The notes under the pieces: model-generated
The model's database searches: none
What the model saw: the letters and a program-made list of their open reading frames with translations, nothing else
Told to the model about the DNA's origin: nothing
Assembly: GCF_000196495.1 (NCBI RefSeq)
Contig: NC_011312.1
Coordinates: 2,294,001 to 2,358,000, forward strand
Reading direction: 5' to 3'
Origin: Aliivibrio salmonicida LFI1238
Lineage (GTDB): Bacteria > Pseudomonadota > Gammaproteobacteria > Enterobacterales > Vibrionaceae
Length of the DNA: 64,000 nt
In this document: one piece after another, positions 29,947 to 39,545 of the stretch
How positions within the stretch are numbered: the first letter of the stretch is position 1
Layout: each line of letters opens with the position of its first letter
Made by a program: the position numbers and the translations under genes

Positions 29947-31470
29947 ATTGATTACCTGTATTATCGTTATATAGTCATCTACATGACTGATAAAATAAAA
30001 CCACTTCCTGATACCATTGACGAGCTGAAAGCACTTGTGCTTCAGCTTGAAAATAAATATAACCGTCTTCTAGAGCAATTTCGACTGGCTCAACATCAGC
30101 GCTTTGGTAAAAGCAGTGAATCTGACTCGACTCAATTTGATTTATTCAATGAAACAGAAGAAGAAATCATCATTGAAAATGATGACACACAAACGATTAC
30201 CTACACTCGTCAAAAGCCAAAACGCCAACGCTTACCTGAAGACTTACCGCGTACTGTTATTATCCACGACATAAAAGATAAAACTTGTAAGTGTTGCGGT
30301 CTAGAGATGCATGCGATGGGTAAAGACATCAGTGAAAAGTTGGAATTTGTACCAGCTAAAGTGGAAGTTATTCAACATGTTCGTCCTAAATATGCTTGCC
30401 GAAATTGTGAAAAAAACAATACTTCAGTAGACATTAAACAAGCCCCAATGCCAGCGTCACCAATCCCTAAAGGGATTGCGACCGCAAGTTTACTTGCTCA
30501 AATTATTACGGCTAAATTTCAATACAGTCTTCCACTTTATCGTCAAGAAACGTTATTTCAGCAATGGGGTATCATTATTGGACGGCGAACGATGGCGGAT
30601 TGGTTAATAAAATGCTCGGTACTATTTACCCCTCTTAATAACGAGTTACATCGTATTTTGCTTGAACAACCCACTCTGCATTGTGATGAAACAACGGTAA
30701 ATGTGTTGGATGTTGAAAAAGCAAAATGTTATATGTGGGTCTACTGCTCTGGCTATGATTCTCCAGGCTCTGGTGTTTTGCCTGGAATTGTACTTTATGA
30801 TTATCAATCTAGCAGGCATGGCTACCATCCAGTTAACTTTTTAAAAGGTTATAACGGGTATTTACATACCGATGGTTACCAAGGTTATGAACAAACTGAA
30901 GCGATTTTAGTTGGCTGTTGGGCACACGCACGTCGACGATTTATTGAGGCTCAACGTGTTCAAGTAAAAGGGAAAACAGGGAGTGCAGATTGGGTATTGA
31001 GTAAAATCCAAAAGCTATACCGGATCGAATCGTTATTAAAAGAGGCTTCCCCTGAAGCCAAGTATGTTGCTAGGCAGACAGAAGCCCGCGATTTACTTAA
31101 AGAGCTCCGTGATTGGCTTGATAGCGCAGTTAGTCGAGTATCACCTAAAACAAAATTAGGTGAGGCGATTAGCTATACATTAAATCAATGGGATAAATTA
31201 GTTCGTTATATTGATGATGGATTGTTATCTATTGATAACAATCGAGCAGAGCGAGCGGTTAAACCGTTTGTTATCGGCCGGAAAAACTGGTTATTTTCGG
31301 GTTCAACGGCTGGTGCAGATTCAAGTGCAATGCTTTACAGCATTGTAGAAACAGCAAAGGCAAACGGATTAATCCCTTACGATTATATTAGGTATTGTCT
31401 AGATCGTTTATGTGTTGGATCGCCAGATATCGATTCACTTTTACCTTGGAATGTAAAAGACAAGGTGTAG
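29947..31470 (+). CDS. tnpC: IS66 transposase TnpC (DDE type), probable AUU start
   Basis: Catalytic transposase. Coiled-coil N terminus (KALVLQLENKYNRLLEQ), zinc-finger pairs CKCCGLEM and CRNCEKN, then the DDE core: D in LHCDETTVNVL, D in LHTDGYQGY and E in IDNNRAERAVKPFVIGRKNW. The first ATG in frame is 29983 (495 residues) but has no Shine-Dalgarno. AGGAGG at 29935-29940 is six bases from an in-frame ATT at 29947, giving 507 residues. I favour the ATT start. AUU starts are known in other IS elements (IS911 orfB) and in infC. Confidence 0.85.
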   Translation: MDYLYYRYIVIYMTDKIKPLPDTIDELKALVLQLENKYNRLLEQFRLAQHQRFGKSSESDSTQFDLFNETEEEIIIENDDTQTITYTRQKPKRQRLPEDLPRTVIIHDIKDKTCKCCGLEMHAMGKDISEKLEFVPAKVEVIQHVRPKYACRNCEKNNTSVDIKQAPMPASPIPKGIATASLLAQIITAKFQYSLPLYRQETLFQQWGIIIGRRTMADWLIKCSVLFTPLNNELHRILLEQPTLHCDETTVNVLDVEKAKCYMWVYCSGYDSPGSGVLPGIVLYDYQSSRHGYHPVNFLKGYNGYLHTDGYQGYEQTEAILVGCWAHARRRFIEAQRVQVKGKTGSADWVLSKIQKLYRIESLLKEASPEAKYVARQTEARDLLKELRDWLDSAVSRVSPKTKLGEAISYTLNQWDKLVRYIDDGLLSIDNNRAERAVKPFVIGRKNWLFSGSTAGADSSAMLYSIVETAKANGLIPYDYIRYCLDRLCVGSPDIDSLLPWNVKDKV

Positions 31471-31482
31471 TTCCCCGCACGC

Positions 31483-34215
31483 TTACTCAATTTCTAATCC
31501 TTCATCGAGACGATCATAGTGTTGATGTTCAGTACCTTGGCTGTGCATGATTAATCGATTTGCCGTTCTTGGTTTTAGTATACCGACGACAAAGCGAAGC
31601 ATTTCAGTTCGAGTCACACTTTCTAATTCTTCTGTTACTCGCTCTTTATGATCAAAACTAAGATCTTTATTACCAATGCATGTCCAGAATCGCTGTGCTC
31701 GACCACGTAAATTGGTGTCTGGATCGGCGATTTGATCGATTAACCCTTGTTTACTGCTGTTCCATTGAGCTTCATTCAATTCTAATAGCACCATATAAAG
31801 CGCATTCAAAAACTCATCAATGGCATCGAGTAATAAAGCAGGAGGAGCCATTGGTGATTGAACATACAGAATCAACCCCGGGTATTTATTTAGAGGTAAA
31901 TTACCGGTACCAACCATATAACCTAATTGTTGTTTTGTACGGATTTCATGGAAGAAAGACGCAGACATTAAATGGTTTGCAAGTGTATAAATAGCAAAAC
32001 TGCGAGGATCTTTTTTTACCGATTGGTAATAAACTAACAGTGCAGAATCGGAATGGTCACAGAATAATTCGCGCTGAAAAGTACCAGAGCCCCCGAGCAT
32101 GACTAAAGGACGGAAGGACTCACCGTAGCTTTGGTTCTGCATTCTTAATGCGTCTTTTAATGAATCCCCCAACTCTTGGGCTTCTTTTTCTGTCCAATCA
32201 CCATAAACAAACATTTCGACATGAAGTTCGGCGAGCATCGCTTGAACAAAGTTAGGCAGTTCATCGACTTCAATGCTTTCTAAGGCTTCTAATAATACAG
32301 GGTAAGGTGGATTGTTTGGTTGCAAAATACCACTTAACGCATTGAAAAGTTGAGATATCGGACGCTCTTTTGATGCGTTACTCCAATGACGAATTAATTG
32401 GTTTTTGATGATATCAAATCGTTCTGCACTGAATTCTCTCGTCGCAAAACGTTTTAAAATTAAATCGAGTAATAAGGGCTGTTTTTGACTAAAGCCTGAT
32501 AATGTGAGCGTTACTCCACCTTGATGGCAATACAGGTTGTATCCCATTCCTGCGATTTCGGCTTGATATGTTTGTTCACTCAATGCGTCCATCAGCATTT
32601 CAACACATAAACGTGTCTTTACTATTTTTCTAGGATCTGAAATCGAGTGAGGGCTGTCTATCGCGATATAAACAACGCCTTTAGGAACTCGAAATTCTTC
32701 TTCTTGTTTATGCCATAAACGAAAGCCAGGAAGATCGTCTATGAGTGTTGGATTTTCTTTATGTTCTGCAATTTTTTTAGGCTCTAAGTCATAACAGATA
32801 TAAGGATTTTTCTCTGGTAGACAGAGATCGGTATGAAGTTCAAGCTCACTCCATGAGGCCAATTGCAGATCCGTTAATGGTGTTACAGAGTAAGGGGTTT
32901 GATACCACTTATCTTGACGATCATACGTTAACCCTTGTGCAACTAAAGTCACTCGCATTTGCGAAGGTGTTAGAAGATCAAGCAATTCGGTAATTTGATG
33001 TGCATGATAACCGTCCATCATGTAATCAGCATACATCGCGTCTTCTGGATTATAGCGTTGAAGGTTCATGACTAAGTGGCTGACAAGATCCAATGGTTTG
33101 CTTTTTTCTTGGAATTGAAAAGCCGATTCAGAGACTGCTTTTTTCTCTGTGTAACGCCATTCATCAAGTCCTTGTTGCCTAATTAATTCAATGTATTGAA
33201 ATGTGGTTTTGATAATTTTGTCGGTATGTTCAACCCCTTTCTCTGTGAGGTTATAGGACAGAGTAAATTCTCTAAAATTACTCCCACTGACACCGCCGCC
33301 GGCCGTTAATGAATTAATGTAGCCCAATTTCTTTAGGTGTAGCATGAGGCTGCCATCACCTTCATAACCCAATAAATGACCGAGGTAATTTAATGGTTTT
33401 GTTTTGTACATTGGATCTTGGTTTGGTAAATGAAACGCCAAGCTCAGTTTGCGAACTTCTTTTAGAGGTTCGATATTTATCCAGCACGATTGCTCTTTTG
33501 GGGTGACATATGGAACCGCGACGGTTTTTTGTCGTAAATTTTGATTAGGGATAGACGCGAAAGATTGCGTGGCTAATAATTCCAACTCGCAAAGAGGGCG
33601 ATTACCTAATACGACTGCGGTCATGAGATCGGCAGAGTAATATTGTTGGTAAAACTCAAGCATTTCATCGCGGATTGTTGATTTTTTAGTATCCGCAAGC
33701 GTATCAATGCTGCCTACAGAGAATTTAGAAAAAGGATGCGCTTGATTAATGGTTTCTTTATGGACTTGATAGATACGACGAACATCGTCTTTTAATTTTA
33801 ATTTATATTCAGAATCAACAGCGAGTCTTTCTTTATCTACGGCTTCTGCATTAAAAAGAGAGGCGTAAAAGAATTGACTAAAACGGTCTAGACCTTCTTC
33901 AAAAGCGGTGTGGGATGTTTCAAAGAAAAATGTGGTGTTTTCTGTGCCAGTCCACGCATTATTAGATCCACCGTGTTGGTTTATAAACGAATGAAACTCA
34001 CCGACTTTTGGGTATTTTTCTGTTCCAAGAAACAGCATGTGCTCTAAAAAATGAGCAAGACCTGGGCGATGTTCAGGATCATCAAAATGACCAACATTCA
34101 CAGAGAGGGCAGCAGAAGAACGAGGGGCACTGTCATCTTGAATTAATAAAACGGAAAGTTTGTTATCGAGCTCAATAAGTCGATATTTCTTTTGATCATT
34201 AGGGCTGATATGCAC
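31483..34215 (-). CDS. Insulinase-family (M16) zinc protease, 3' end replaced by IS66
   Basis: A 910-residue pitrilysin/insulinase-type metallopeptidase (protease III-like). The inverted zinc motif is HFLEHMLFLG (H-x2-E-H, about residues 57-61), with the distal Glu expected near the end of the first domain. Four M16 half-domains are present. No signal peptide, so probably cytoplasmic. GTG start with GGAG upstream. The last sense codon GAG and stop TAA (31483-31488) use IS66 terminal-repeat bases, so the native C terminus is missing, probably only slightly. The catalytic half is intact. Confidence 0.85.
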   Translation of the reverse strand: MHISPNDQKKYRLIELDNKLSVLLIQDDSAPRSSAALSVNVGHFDDPEHRPGLAHFLEHMLFLGTEKYPKVGEFHSFINQHGGSNNAWTGTENTTFFFETSHTAFEEGLDRFSQFFYASLFNAEAVDKERLAVDSEYKLKLKDDVRRIYQVHKETINQAHPFSKFSVGSIDTLADTKKSTIRDEMLEFYQQYYSADLMTAVVLGNRPLCELELLATQSFASIPNQNLRQKTVAVPYVTPKEQSCWINIEPLKEVRKLSLAFHLPNQDPMYKTKPLNYLGHLLGYEGDGSLMLHLKKLGYINSLTAGGGVSGSNFREFTLSYNLTEKGVEHTDKIIKTTFQYIELIRQQGLDEWRYTEKKAVSESAFQFQEKSKPLDLVSHLVMNLQRYNPEDAMYADYMMDGYHAHQITELLDLLTPSQMRVTLVAQGLTYDRQDKWYQTPYSVTPLTDLQLASWSELELHTDLCLPEKNPYICYDLEPKKIAEHKENPTLIDDLPGFRLWHKQEEEFRVPKGVVYIAIDSPHSISDPRKIVKTRLCVEMLMDALSEQTYQAEIAGMGYNLYCHQGGVTLTLSGFSQKQPLLLDLILKRFATREFSAERFDIIKNQLIRHWSNASKERPISQLFNALSGILQPNNPPYPVLLEALESIEVDELPNFVQAMLAELHVEMFVYGDWTEKEAQELGDSLKDALRMQNQSYGESFRPLVMLGGSGTFQRELFCDHSDSALLVYYQSVKKDPRSFAIYTLANHLMSASFFHEIRTKQQLGYMVGTGNLPLNKYPGLILYVQSPMAPPALLLDAIDEFLNALYMVLLELNEAQWNSSKQGLIDQIADPDTNLRGRAQRFWTCIGNKDLSFDHKERVTEELESVTRTEMLRFVVGILKPRTANRLIMHSQGTEHQHYDRLDEGLEIE

Positions 34216-34229
34216 AGGTATCTCCTGTT

Positions 34230-34250
34230 TTAAGACGTAAACCGTCTTAA
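34230..34250 (-). promoter_or_regulatory. Palindrome in the leader of the M16 protease gene
   Basis: TTAAGACG/CGTCTTAA arms with a 5-base centre lie 15 bases upstream of the GTG start, directly before the Shine-Dalgarno. It could be an operator or a small RNA hairpin; no regulator is recognised. Confidence 0.35.
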
Positions 34251-34369
34251 TTATTATATTTATTACTTAATTATGGCGCTGATACCACAGAGTAGCAAAC
34301 TCTCTCTTTCCTCTTTTTTCAATTGCTTGCTACTATTGTGAGGTTAGTAATGATTTTGAGAATGATTCA

Positions 34370-34840
34370 ATGAAAGTATTCATAATGCGTCATGGTGAAG
34401 CTGAAGCGTATGCAGCCTCTGATGAAGAGCGTAATTTAACATCGCACGGTGAAAGCCAATCAGCCGTAATTGCCAACTGGTTAATGAAAACACATCAAGT
34501 TGCTTTTGATTATGTATTAGTCAGCCCTTATGTTCGAGCACAACAAACATGGCAAGTGATTAAGCCAATATTAAATGTGGCAAAGGCTAAGGTAGAAATA
34601 TCAGATGAGATAACACCTTATGGTGATTCTGATGATGTTGTAGAGTACGTAAAAGCATTAGGCAGCGTTGAAGCGATTAATAATGTATTAATTGTGTCTC
34701 ATTTGCCATTAGTTGGGTATTTAACGGCTGATTTTGTTCCGGGGATTATGCCGCCAATGTTTCCTACATCGGCTATTTCGTGTGTTGAGTTTTCTCATCA
34801 GACAGGAAAAAGCGATTTATTGTGGTTACAGCAGCCATAA
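34370..34840 (+). CDS. sixA: Phosphohistidine phosphatase SixA
   Basis: Histidine-phosphatase family enzyme (156 residues) that removes phosphate from phosphohistidine proteins; in E. coli this includes HPt domains and the nitrogen PTS. The RHG signature is MRHGEAEAY (R7, H8, G9). A second catalytic histidine is in VSHLPLVGYL (about 112-121). No signal peptide. Monocistronic, divergent from the M16 protease gene. Confidence 0.93.
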   Translation: MKVFIMRHGEAEAYAASDEERNLTSHGESQSAVIANWLMKTHQVAFDYVLVSPYVRAQQTWQVIKPILNVAKAKVEISDEITPYGDSDDVVEYVKALGSVEAINNVLIVSHLPLVGYLTADFVPGIMPPMFPTSAISCVEFSHQTGKSDLLWLQQP

Positions 34841-34884
34841 ATAAAGAGAGATAATTTGAGGGTACGTTATTCCCTCAAATTATA

Positions 34885-35418
34885 TTATCGGTCTGGGATC
34901 GAAAGTAAAACTAAAATGGCGCCTGCGCCACCAAATTCTAAAGGTGCTTGATGGAATGCCATTACGTCTGGGTGTTGGGCTAGCCATAAAGGGACTTTTT
35001 GTTTCAATATGTGCTTGCCGATACCGTGCATGACACTGGCACAAGATATATTTTCTTTTAAGCAATACGCAATCATTGAGCCTAACTCTCGTTTGGCTTC
35101 ATCTTGCTTCATGCCATGCATATCTAAAAATACATCAGGGACATAAACCCCACGTCGTAGACGCTTTACTTCATACTTTGATACGCCATCACGCGCGTAG
35201 CGAACTGGGCCGTCTTCATTAAGAAGTGGGACAAATTCGTCAGAAAAGAAAAACTCTTCATTTTTCCCTTCTTTTAATGATTTTCTTTGCTTTTGTTGTT
35301 CGCTAAAGTTCTTACTCGGTTGATGGATTATGGTATCCTGTCGCAACTTTTTAGAGCCTTGTACTGCTTCACGGAACAGAGAAAGTTCGTCATCTGATAG
35401 GTGGTCGTTTTTACTCAT
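34885..35418 (-). CDS. smrB: Smr-domain endonuclease SmrB
   Basis: A 177-residue protein with a C-terminal Smr domain: LDMHGMKQDEAKRELG (about 95-110), then VMHGIGKHILKQKVPLWL. E. coli SmrB cleaves mRNA between collided ribosomes. The catalytic DxH is LDMHG and the second motif is HGIGKH. I chose ATG 35418, giving MSKNDHLSDDELSLF as in the family. It is divergent from prmB with a 51-base gap, the conserved smrB/prmB arrangement. Confidence 0.92.
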   Translation of the reverse strand: MSKNDHLSDDELSLFREAVQGSKKLRQDTIIHQPSKNFSEQQKQRKSLKEGKNEEFFFSDEFVPLLNEDGPVRYARDGVSKYEVKRLRRGVYVPDVFLDMHGMKQDEAKRELGSMIAYCLKENISCASVMHGIGKHILKQKVPLWLAQHPDVMAFHQAPLEFGGAGAILVLLSIPDR

Positions 35419-35469
35419 TTTTAGATTCCAATAATTAACAGCAGTATTGTACTTGTTTTGGGGGCAATT

Positions 35470-36402
35470 TTGGATAAGATTTTTGTAGAAGAGGCAGTTT
35501 CTGAGCTTCATACGTTACAAGATATGTTACGTTGGACGGTAAGTCGTTTTAACGCTGCGGGCCTTTTTTATGGTCACGGAACAGATAATGCGTGGGATGA
35601 AGCGGTTCAGCTTGTACTTCCAACATTATATCTGCCTATCGATGTGCCTGCGCATGTGCGTGAATCTCGTCTTACTACAAGTGAGCGTTTACGTATTGTT
35701 GAGCGTGTTGTTCGTCGTATTAATGAACGTATTCCAACGGCTTATTTAACAAATAAAGCATGGTTTTGTGGATTAGAGTTTTTTGTTGATGAACGCGTTC
35801 TTGTGCCTCGATCTCCAATTGCTGAGTTAATTGAAGCACAATTTGAACCATGGTTAACTGAAACTCCAACACGAATTATGGATTTGTGTACTGGCAGTGG
35901 CTGTATTGCTATTGCGTGTGCTCATGCTTTCCCTGAAGCAGAAGTCGATGCGATTGATATCTCTACAGATGCCTTAATGGTTGCTGAACAAAATATTCAA
36001 GACCATGGAATGGAACAACAAGTGTTCCCTATGCGTTCTGATTTATTTCGTGATATTCCAAAAGATCAATACAACTTTATTGTGTCTAATCCTCCATATG
36101 TGGATGAAGAAGACATGAACAGTTTACCTGAAGAGTTTGAGCATGAGCCTGAATTAGGTTTGGCTGCGGGTACGGATGGATTGAAGTTAGTTCGTCGTAT
36201 TTTAGCAAATGCACCTGATTATCTGACAGATGAAGGTTTTTTGATTTGTGAAGTGGGTAATTCAATGGTACATATGATGGAGCAATACCCAGATATTCCA
36301 TTCACGTGGATCGAATTTGCTGACGGTGGACATGGTGTATTCATGTTAACTAAACAACAACTTCTTGACTGTGCTGATGAGTTCTCATTATACCGAGATT
36401 AA
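35470..36402 (+). CDS. prmB: 50S ribosomal protein L3 glutamine methyltransferase
   Basis: Methylates a glutamine of ribosomal protein L3 using S-adenosylmethionine. The 310-residue protein starts at TTG 35470 to give [16 protein letters not shown], matching E. coli PrmB in sequence and length. The SAM-binding motif is [14 protein letters not shown] and the catalytic motif is [10 protein letters not shown]. It ends in FSLYRD. It is followed by a terminator; aroC lies 400 bases further on. Confidence 0.95.
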   Translation: MDKIFVEEAVSELHTLQDMLRWTVSRFNAAGLFYGHGTDNAWDEAVQLVLPTLYLPIDVPAHVRESRLTTSERLRIVERVVRRINERIPTAYLTNKAWFCGLEFFVDERVLVPRSPIAELIEAQFEPWLTETPTRIMDLCTGSGCIAIACAHAFPEAEVDAIDISTDALMVAEQNIQDHGMEQQVFPMRSDLFRDIPKDQYNFIVSNPPYVDEEDMNSLPEEFEHEPELGLAAGTDGLKLVRRILANAPDYLTDEGFLICEVGNSMVHMMEQYPDIPFTWIEFADGGHGVFMLTKQQLLDCADEFSLYRD

Positions 36403-36443
36403 AAATTAGACAATTATTATTGTCTTAAAATACGTTGATACTT

Positions 36444-36473
36444 AAAGCCTGATGTTTTCATCGGGCTTTTTTT
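36444..36473 (+). terminator. Terminator of prmB
   Basis: Stem AAAGCCTGATG/CATCGGGCTTT (one G-T pair) with a TTTT loop, followed by TTTT on the plus strand. Confidence 0.88.
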
Positions 36474-36585
36474 ATAGTTCTTTAGTCTGAGACATCGCGA
36501 AATCTAAGCGATTACGTAGGTTTTGTTGCTTTTGAGCAGATTGATCACGACTTAATACTTTTAGAACTAAACGAAATAATTTCAT
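36472..36585 (-). CDS. Small ORF, 37 residues, unknown
   Basis: ATG at 36585 to TAA at 36472. The product begins MKLFRLVLKVLSRDQSAQKQ, a short amphipathic start, then a charged Gln/Arg-rich part ending SQTKEL. Codon use looks coding. It lies antisense to nothing, between the prmB terminator and aroC. Upstream bases (GGTAAGAAATTCATT) give only a weak Shine-Dalgarno. I do not recognise a family with certainty. A short peripheral-membrane peptide would fit. The 218 bases between it and aroC hold no other frame I can support. Confidence 0.5.
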   Translation of the reverse strand: MKLFRLVLKVLSRDQSAQKQQNLRNRLDFAMSQTKEL

Positions 36586-36803
36586 AATGAATTTCTTACC
36601 ACATAGTTTTATTATTGATAGATGTATCGACAGAATCCAATGAATCTTTACTCTTTGTATTAATAATGGTGGTTCTATTTTTATTTTATTTATTTTTTAT
36701 TCCGATAAACAGAGAAACGCACCACATAGGGGGTTTACTCTTACTCTGATTCAAGCGAATATGGTTTTATAACGATTCATATACAAAATTTACAGAGGAA
36801 GTA

Positions 36804-37889
36804 ATGGCTGGAAATTCTATAGGACAACATTTTCGAGTAACGACGTTTGGTGAAAGTCACGGTTTAGCTTTAGGCTGTATTGTGGATGGCTGTCCTCCGG
36901 GATTAGCGCTGACAGAAGCTGACTTACAGATTGACTTAGATCGTCGTAAACCTGGCACATCAAAATACACCACTCAACGCCGTGAAGCAGATGAAGTTAA
37001 GATTTTATCTGGTGTTTTTGAGGGCAGAACAACGGGTACGTCGATTGGTTTATTGATTGAAAATACCGACCAACGATCTAAAGATTATTCTGAGATTAAA
37101 GATAAGTTCCGTCCGGGACATGCCGATTACACCTATTACCAAAAGTATGGAGAACGTGATTACCGAGGTGGTGGTCGTTCTTCTGCTCGTGAAACCGCAA
37201 TGCGTGTGGCTGCGGGTGCAGTAGCAAAGAAATACCTACAACAAGAATTTGGTATTGAGATCAGAGCTTACTTATCACAAATGGGTGATGTTGCTATTGA
37301 ATCCGTTGATTGGAATGAAATTGAAAATAATGCCTTTTTCTGTCCAGATGCAAGTAAAGTTGATGCCTTTGATGAACTTATCCGTAAGTTGAAAAAAGAA
37401 GGTGATTCCATTGGTGCTAAGATCACGGTTGTGGCTAAAAGTGTGCCTGTCGGTTTAGGTGAGCCAGTGTTTGATCGTTTAGATGCTGATATTGCACATG
37501 CACTTATGGGTATTAACGCCGTTAAAGGGGTTGAGATTGGTGATGGTTTTGAGGTTGTTCAGCAACGTGGTTCTGAACACCGTGACCCATTAACGCCTGA
37601 AGGCTTCAGTTCAAACCATGCCGGCGGTGTTTTGGGTGGTATTTCATCTGGGCAAGATATCATTGCTCATATTGCATTAAAACCAACCTCAAGCATTACG
37701 GTTCCGGGTGAAACAATTACTCGTCGTGGTGAAAAAACAGAGCTAATTACTAAGGGTCGTCATGATCCATGTGTTGGCATTCGCGCAGTACCGATTGCTG
37801 AAGCAATGCTTGCCATTGTGGTTATGGATCATTTAGTTCGTCATCGTGGCCAAAATTTTGGCGTACAAACTGAAACACCAAAAATTTAA
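36804..37889 (+). CDS. aroC: Chorismate synthase
   Basis: Last step of the shikimate pathway: reduced-FMN dependent conversion of EPSP to chorismate. The 361-residue protein has the three family signatures: [18 protein letters not shown] near the start, [20 protein letters not shown] (about 125-144) and [17 protein letters not shown] (about 317-333). GAGG lies 6 bases before the ATG. A bidirectional terminator follows. Confidence 0.97.
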   Translation: MAGNSIGQHFRVTTFGESHGLALGCIVDGCPPGLALTEADLQIDLDRRKPGTSKYTTQRREADEVKILSGVFEGRTTGTSIGLLIENTDQRSKDYSEIKDKFRPGHADYTYYQKYGERDYRGGGRSSARETAMRVAAGAVAKKYLQQEFGIEIRAYLSQMGDVAIESVDWNEIENNAFFCPDASKVDAFDELIRKLKKEGDSIGAKITVVAKSVPVGLGEPVFDRLDADIAHALMGINAVKGVEIGDGFEVVQQRGSEHRDPLTPEGFSSNHAGGVLGGISSGQDIIAHIALKPTSSITVPGETITRRGEKTELITKGRHDPCVGIRAVPIAEAMLAIVVMDHLVRHRGQNFGVQTETPKI

Positions 37890-37964
37890 AGAAGAGCCTA
37901 AGAACTCAACGGTACAGACGAGTAAAAGCAGGAAGATATTCTGCATTATAAAATAGAGATACAT

Positions 37965-38005
37965 AAAAAAGCCAGATTGAATACCATTATCAATCTGGCT
38001 TTTTT
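37965..38005 (+). terminator. Bidirectional terminator between aroC and yicG
   Basis: A 15-bp stem AAAAAAGCCAGATTG/CAATCTGGCTTTTTT with an 11-base loop. Confidence 0.9.
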
Positions 38006-38076
38006 GTTCTATAGGGTCTAAATTTCTTGGTGTTAAGTTGTGCTTACTTTGGCCTAAAATTTAGTGTCTTTAACAT

Positions 38077-38718
38077 TTAATTCTTTTCAATTGTTTCTTG
38101 CTGATCTTCTGCGATATCCAAATGGAATACAGGTAAGCACCAGCCAAATTTTACGGCGGCCATGCGTGCAGAGAAACCGACAGTCAGAGTGACGATTGTT
38201 GCAATTAGTTCACTTACGTCAAATCGTAATAATCCAATGTATAACACTGACGATAGCAGAGAGATTGAAGCATACAATTCTTTGTGTAAGACCATTGGCA
38301 TTTGGCGGCAAAATAAATCACGTAATAACCCACCAAATACACCAGTGACAATCGCAGCAACCACACAAATAAGGGGGTGCAAGCCCATATCTAAAGCCAC
38401 TTGAGAGCCGATGATACTAAATACAATTAATCCAATGGCATCAAGCAATACAAAGAAACGATGATTTTTCGCTACCCATGGACCGACCCACGTAGTGAGT
38501 ACACCTGCAATACAAGTAATGACTAGAAAGTGTGGGTTTTTAACCCAACCAACAGGGTAATGACCAAGTAAAATGTCACGAATCGTTCCACCACCAATTG
38601 CGGTTGCGCTCGCTACTAACATTACTCCGAACCAATCCATCTTTTTCTTACCCGCTGCCAATGCACCTGTCATTGCTTCAGCGGTTATTCCAATAATATA
38701 AAGAATTGTTAATAACAT
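38077..38718 (-). CDS. yicG: YicG-like TRIC/UPF0126 membrane protein
   Basis: A 213-residue protein with seven predicted membrane segments in two repeats (TRIC fold). Paired glycine motifs are TAIGGGTIRDILLGHYPVGW (about 39-58) and VTGVFGGLLRDLFC. It aligns with E. coli YicG through most of its length (starts MLLTILYIIGITAEAMTGAL). Prokaryotic TRIC proteins are cation channels; some members are linked to glycine. No glycine riboswitch is visible upstream. Confidence 0.85.
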   Translation of the reverse strand: MLLTILYIIGITAEAMTGALAAGKKKMDWFGVMLVASATAIGGGTIRDILLGHYPVGWVKNPHFLVITCIAGVLTTWVGPWVAKNHRFFVLLDAIGLIVFSIIGSQVALDMGLHPLICVVAAIVTGVFGGLLRDLFCRQMPMVLHKELYASISLLSSVLYIGLLRFDVSELIATIVTLTVGFSARMAAVKFGWCLPVFHLDIAEDQQETIEKN

Positions 38719-38796
38719 TTTCTAATACCATAACGTGCCATGTAGGCGAAATAATAAGAAAAGGATTTTATGAAATTTAAGCTCTCATGACGAATG

Positions 38797-38834
38797 AAAA
38801 AAACTATTCTGATGGTTTTCAGATTAGTTTTTTT
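38797..38834 (-). terminator. Terminator of the MgtC-family gene
   Basis: Arms AAAAAAACTATTCTG and CAGATTAGTTTTTTT (one mismatch) with an 8-base loop, T-runs on both strands. It lies 16 bases after the minus-strand stop. Confidence 0.8.
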
Positions 38835-38850
38835 AATCCAAATGTGGGTA

Positions 38851-39357
38851 TTAATGATCTTTAGGTCTATGGGTTCTTATATTCAGTATCTTTTGATGTA
38901 CGCCTCTACGAAGACTTTTAAATGTATTTTCAAGTTTATCAATACCCAATAGTACAAAGAGAGCAAGCAGCGTAATAATGATGGACTGTTGAATGTAGCC
39001 TAGAGCAATCATCATTCCTAATGCCGCGAGTACCCAAATGATTGCCGCAGAGGTTACGCCGTGTATCTTTCCATCCAATGTCATCATGACACCTGCACCA
39101 AGAAATCCAATGCCTGTAATTATTTGACCTAATACTCTGGCGTGATCAAGTGAGTTTTCTGAGAGGGACATCGCCATCGCAAGGAAAAAATAGGTTCCTG
39201 AAATGATTAAAATAGAGGTTCTAATGCCTACAGGCTTTCCTCTTGTTTGGCGTTCAGTACCGATAAGAAAACCATTAAAAGCACAGGCAATGAGTGCCGT
39301 CCAAGAAAATGGGCCTAGGTCAAGTAAGTGTTCTAGGTTAAATATGGTGTTCTCCAT
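38851..39357 (-). CDS. MgtC/SapB family membrane protein
   Basis: A 168-residue inner-membrane protein with four to five hydrophobic helices. The MgtC signature is LIACAFNGFLIGTERQTRGK followed by GIRTSILIISGTYFF. A second conserved part is ILGQIITGIGFLGAGVMM with V for the first I. MgtC proteins aid Mg2+ homeostasis and inhibit F-ATPase in pathogens, but the short single-domain type here is of unknown role. I placed the start at ATG 39357; a GTG at 39384 is also possible. Confidence 0.85.
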   Translation of the reverse strand: MENTIFNLEHLLDLGPFSWTALIACAFNGFLIGTERQTRGKPVGIRTSILIISGTYFFLAMAMSLSENSLDHARVLGQIITGIGFLGAGVMMTLDGKIHGVTSAAIIWVLAALGMMIALGYIQQSIIITLLALFVLLGIDKLENTFKSLRRGVHQKILNIRTHRPKDH

Positions 39358-39545
39358 CAAGAGAAAGGCTCCCGTATGTATCACTAATATAGTTAGGTTA
39401 GTAAAGAAAGCGGAGAATAGCAGTTGGTATTTTGAACAGATAATGAATAATTTTTAAAGAGAAGATAAAAATTATTCATCTACGTGTCTCTTTTGGGATT
39501 GATAGAGTAAAATACTCGTCTATTTATTATTGCTAAGTCTGTTTT

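Larger units (their letters stand above)
29172..31486 (+). mobile_element. IS66-family insertion sequence, copy 1
   Basis: A 2315-bp element bounded by 24-bp perfect inverted repeats (29172-29195 and 31463-31486) starting GTAAGCG, typical of IS66. It carries tnpA, tnpB and tnpC. It is the same length as copy 2 and nearly identical; among the encoded proteins I see one difference (Ile codon at 30904-30906 versus Met in copy 2). No target duplication: the eight flanking bases are GAAACAGA on the left and TCAATTTC on the right, so this copy probably marks a recombination junction. Its ends supply stop codons to both flanking genes. Confidence 0.95.
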
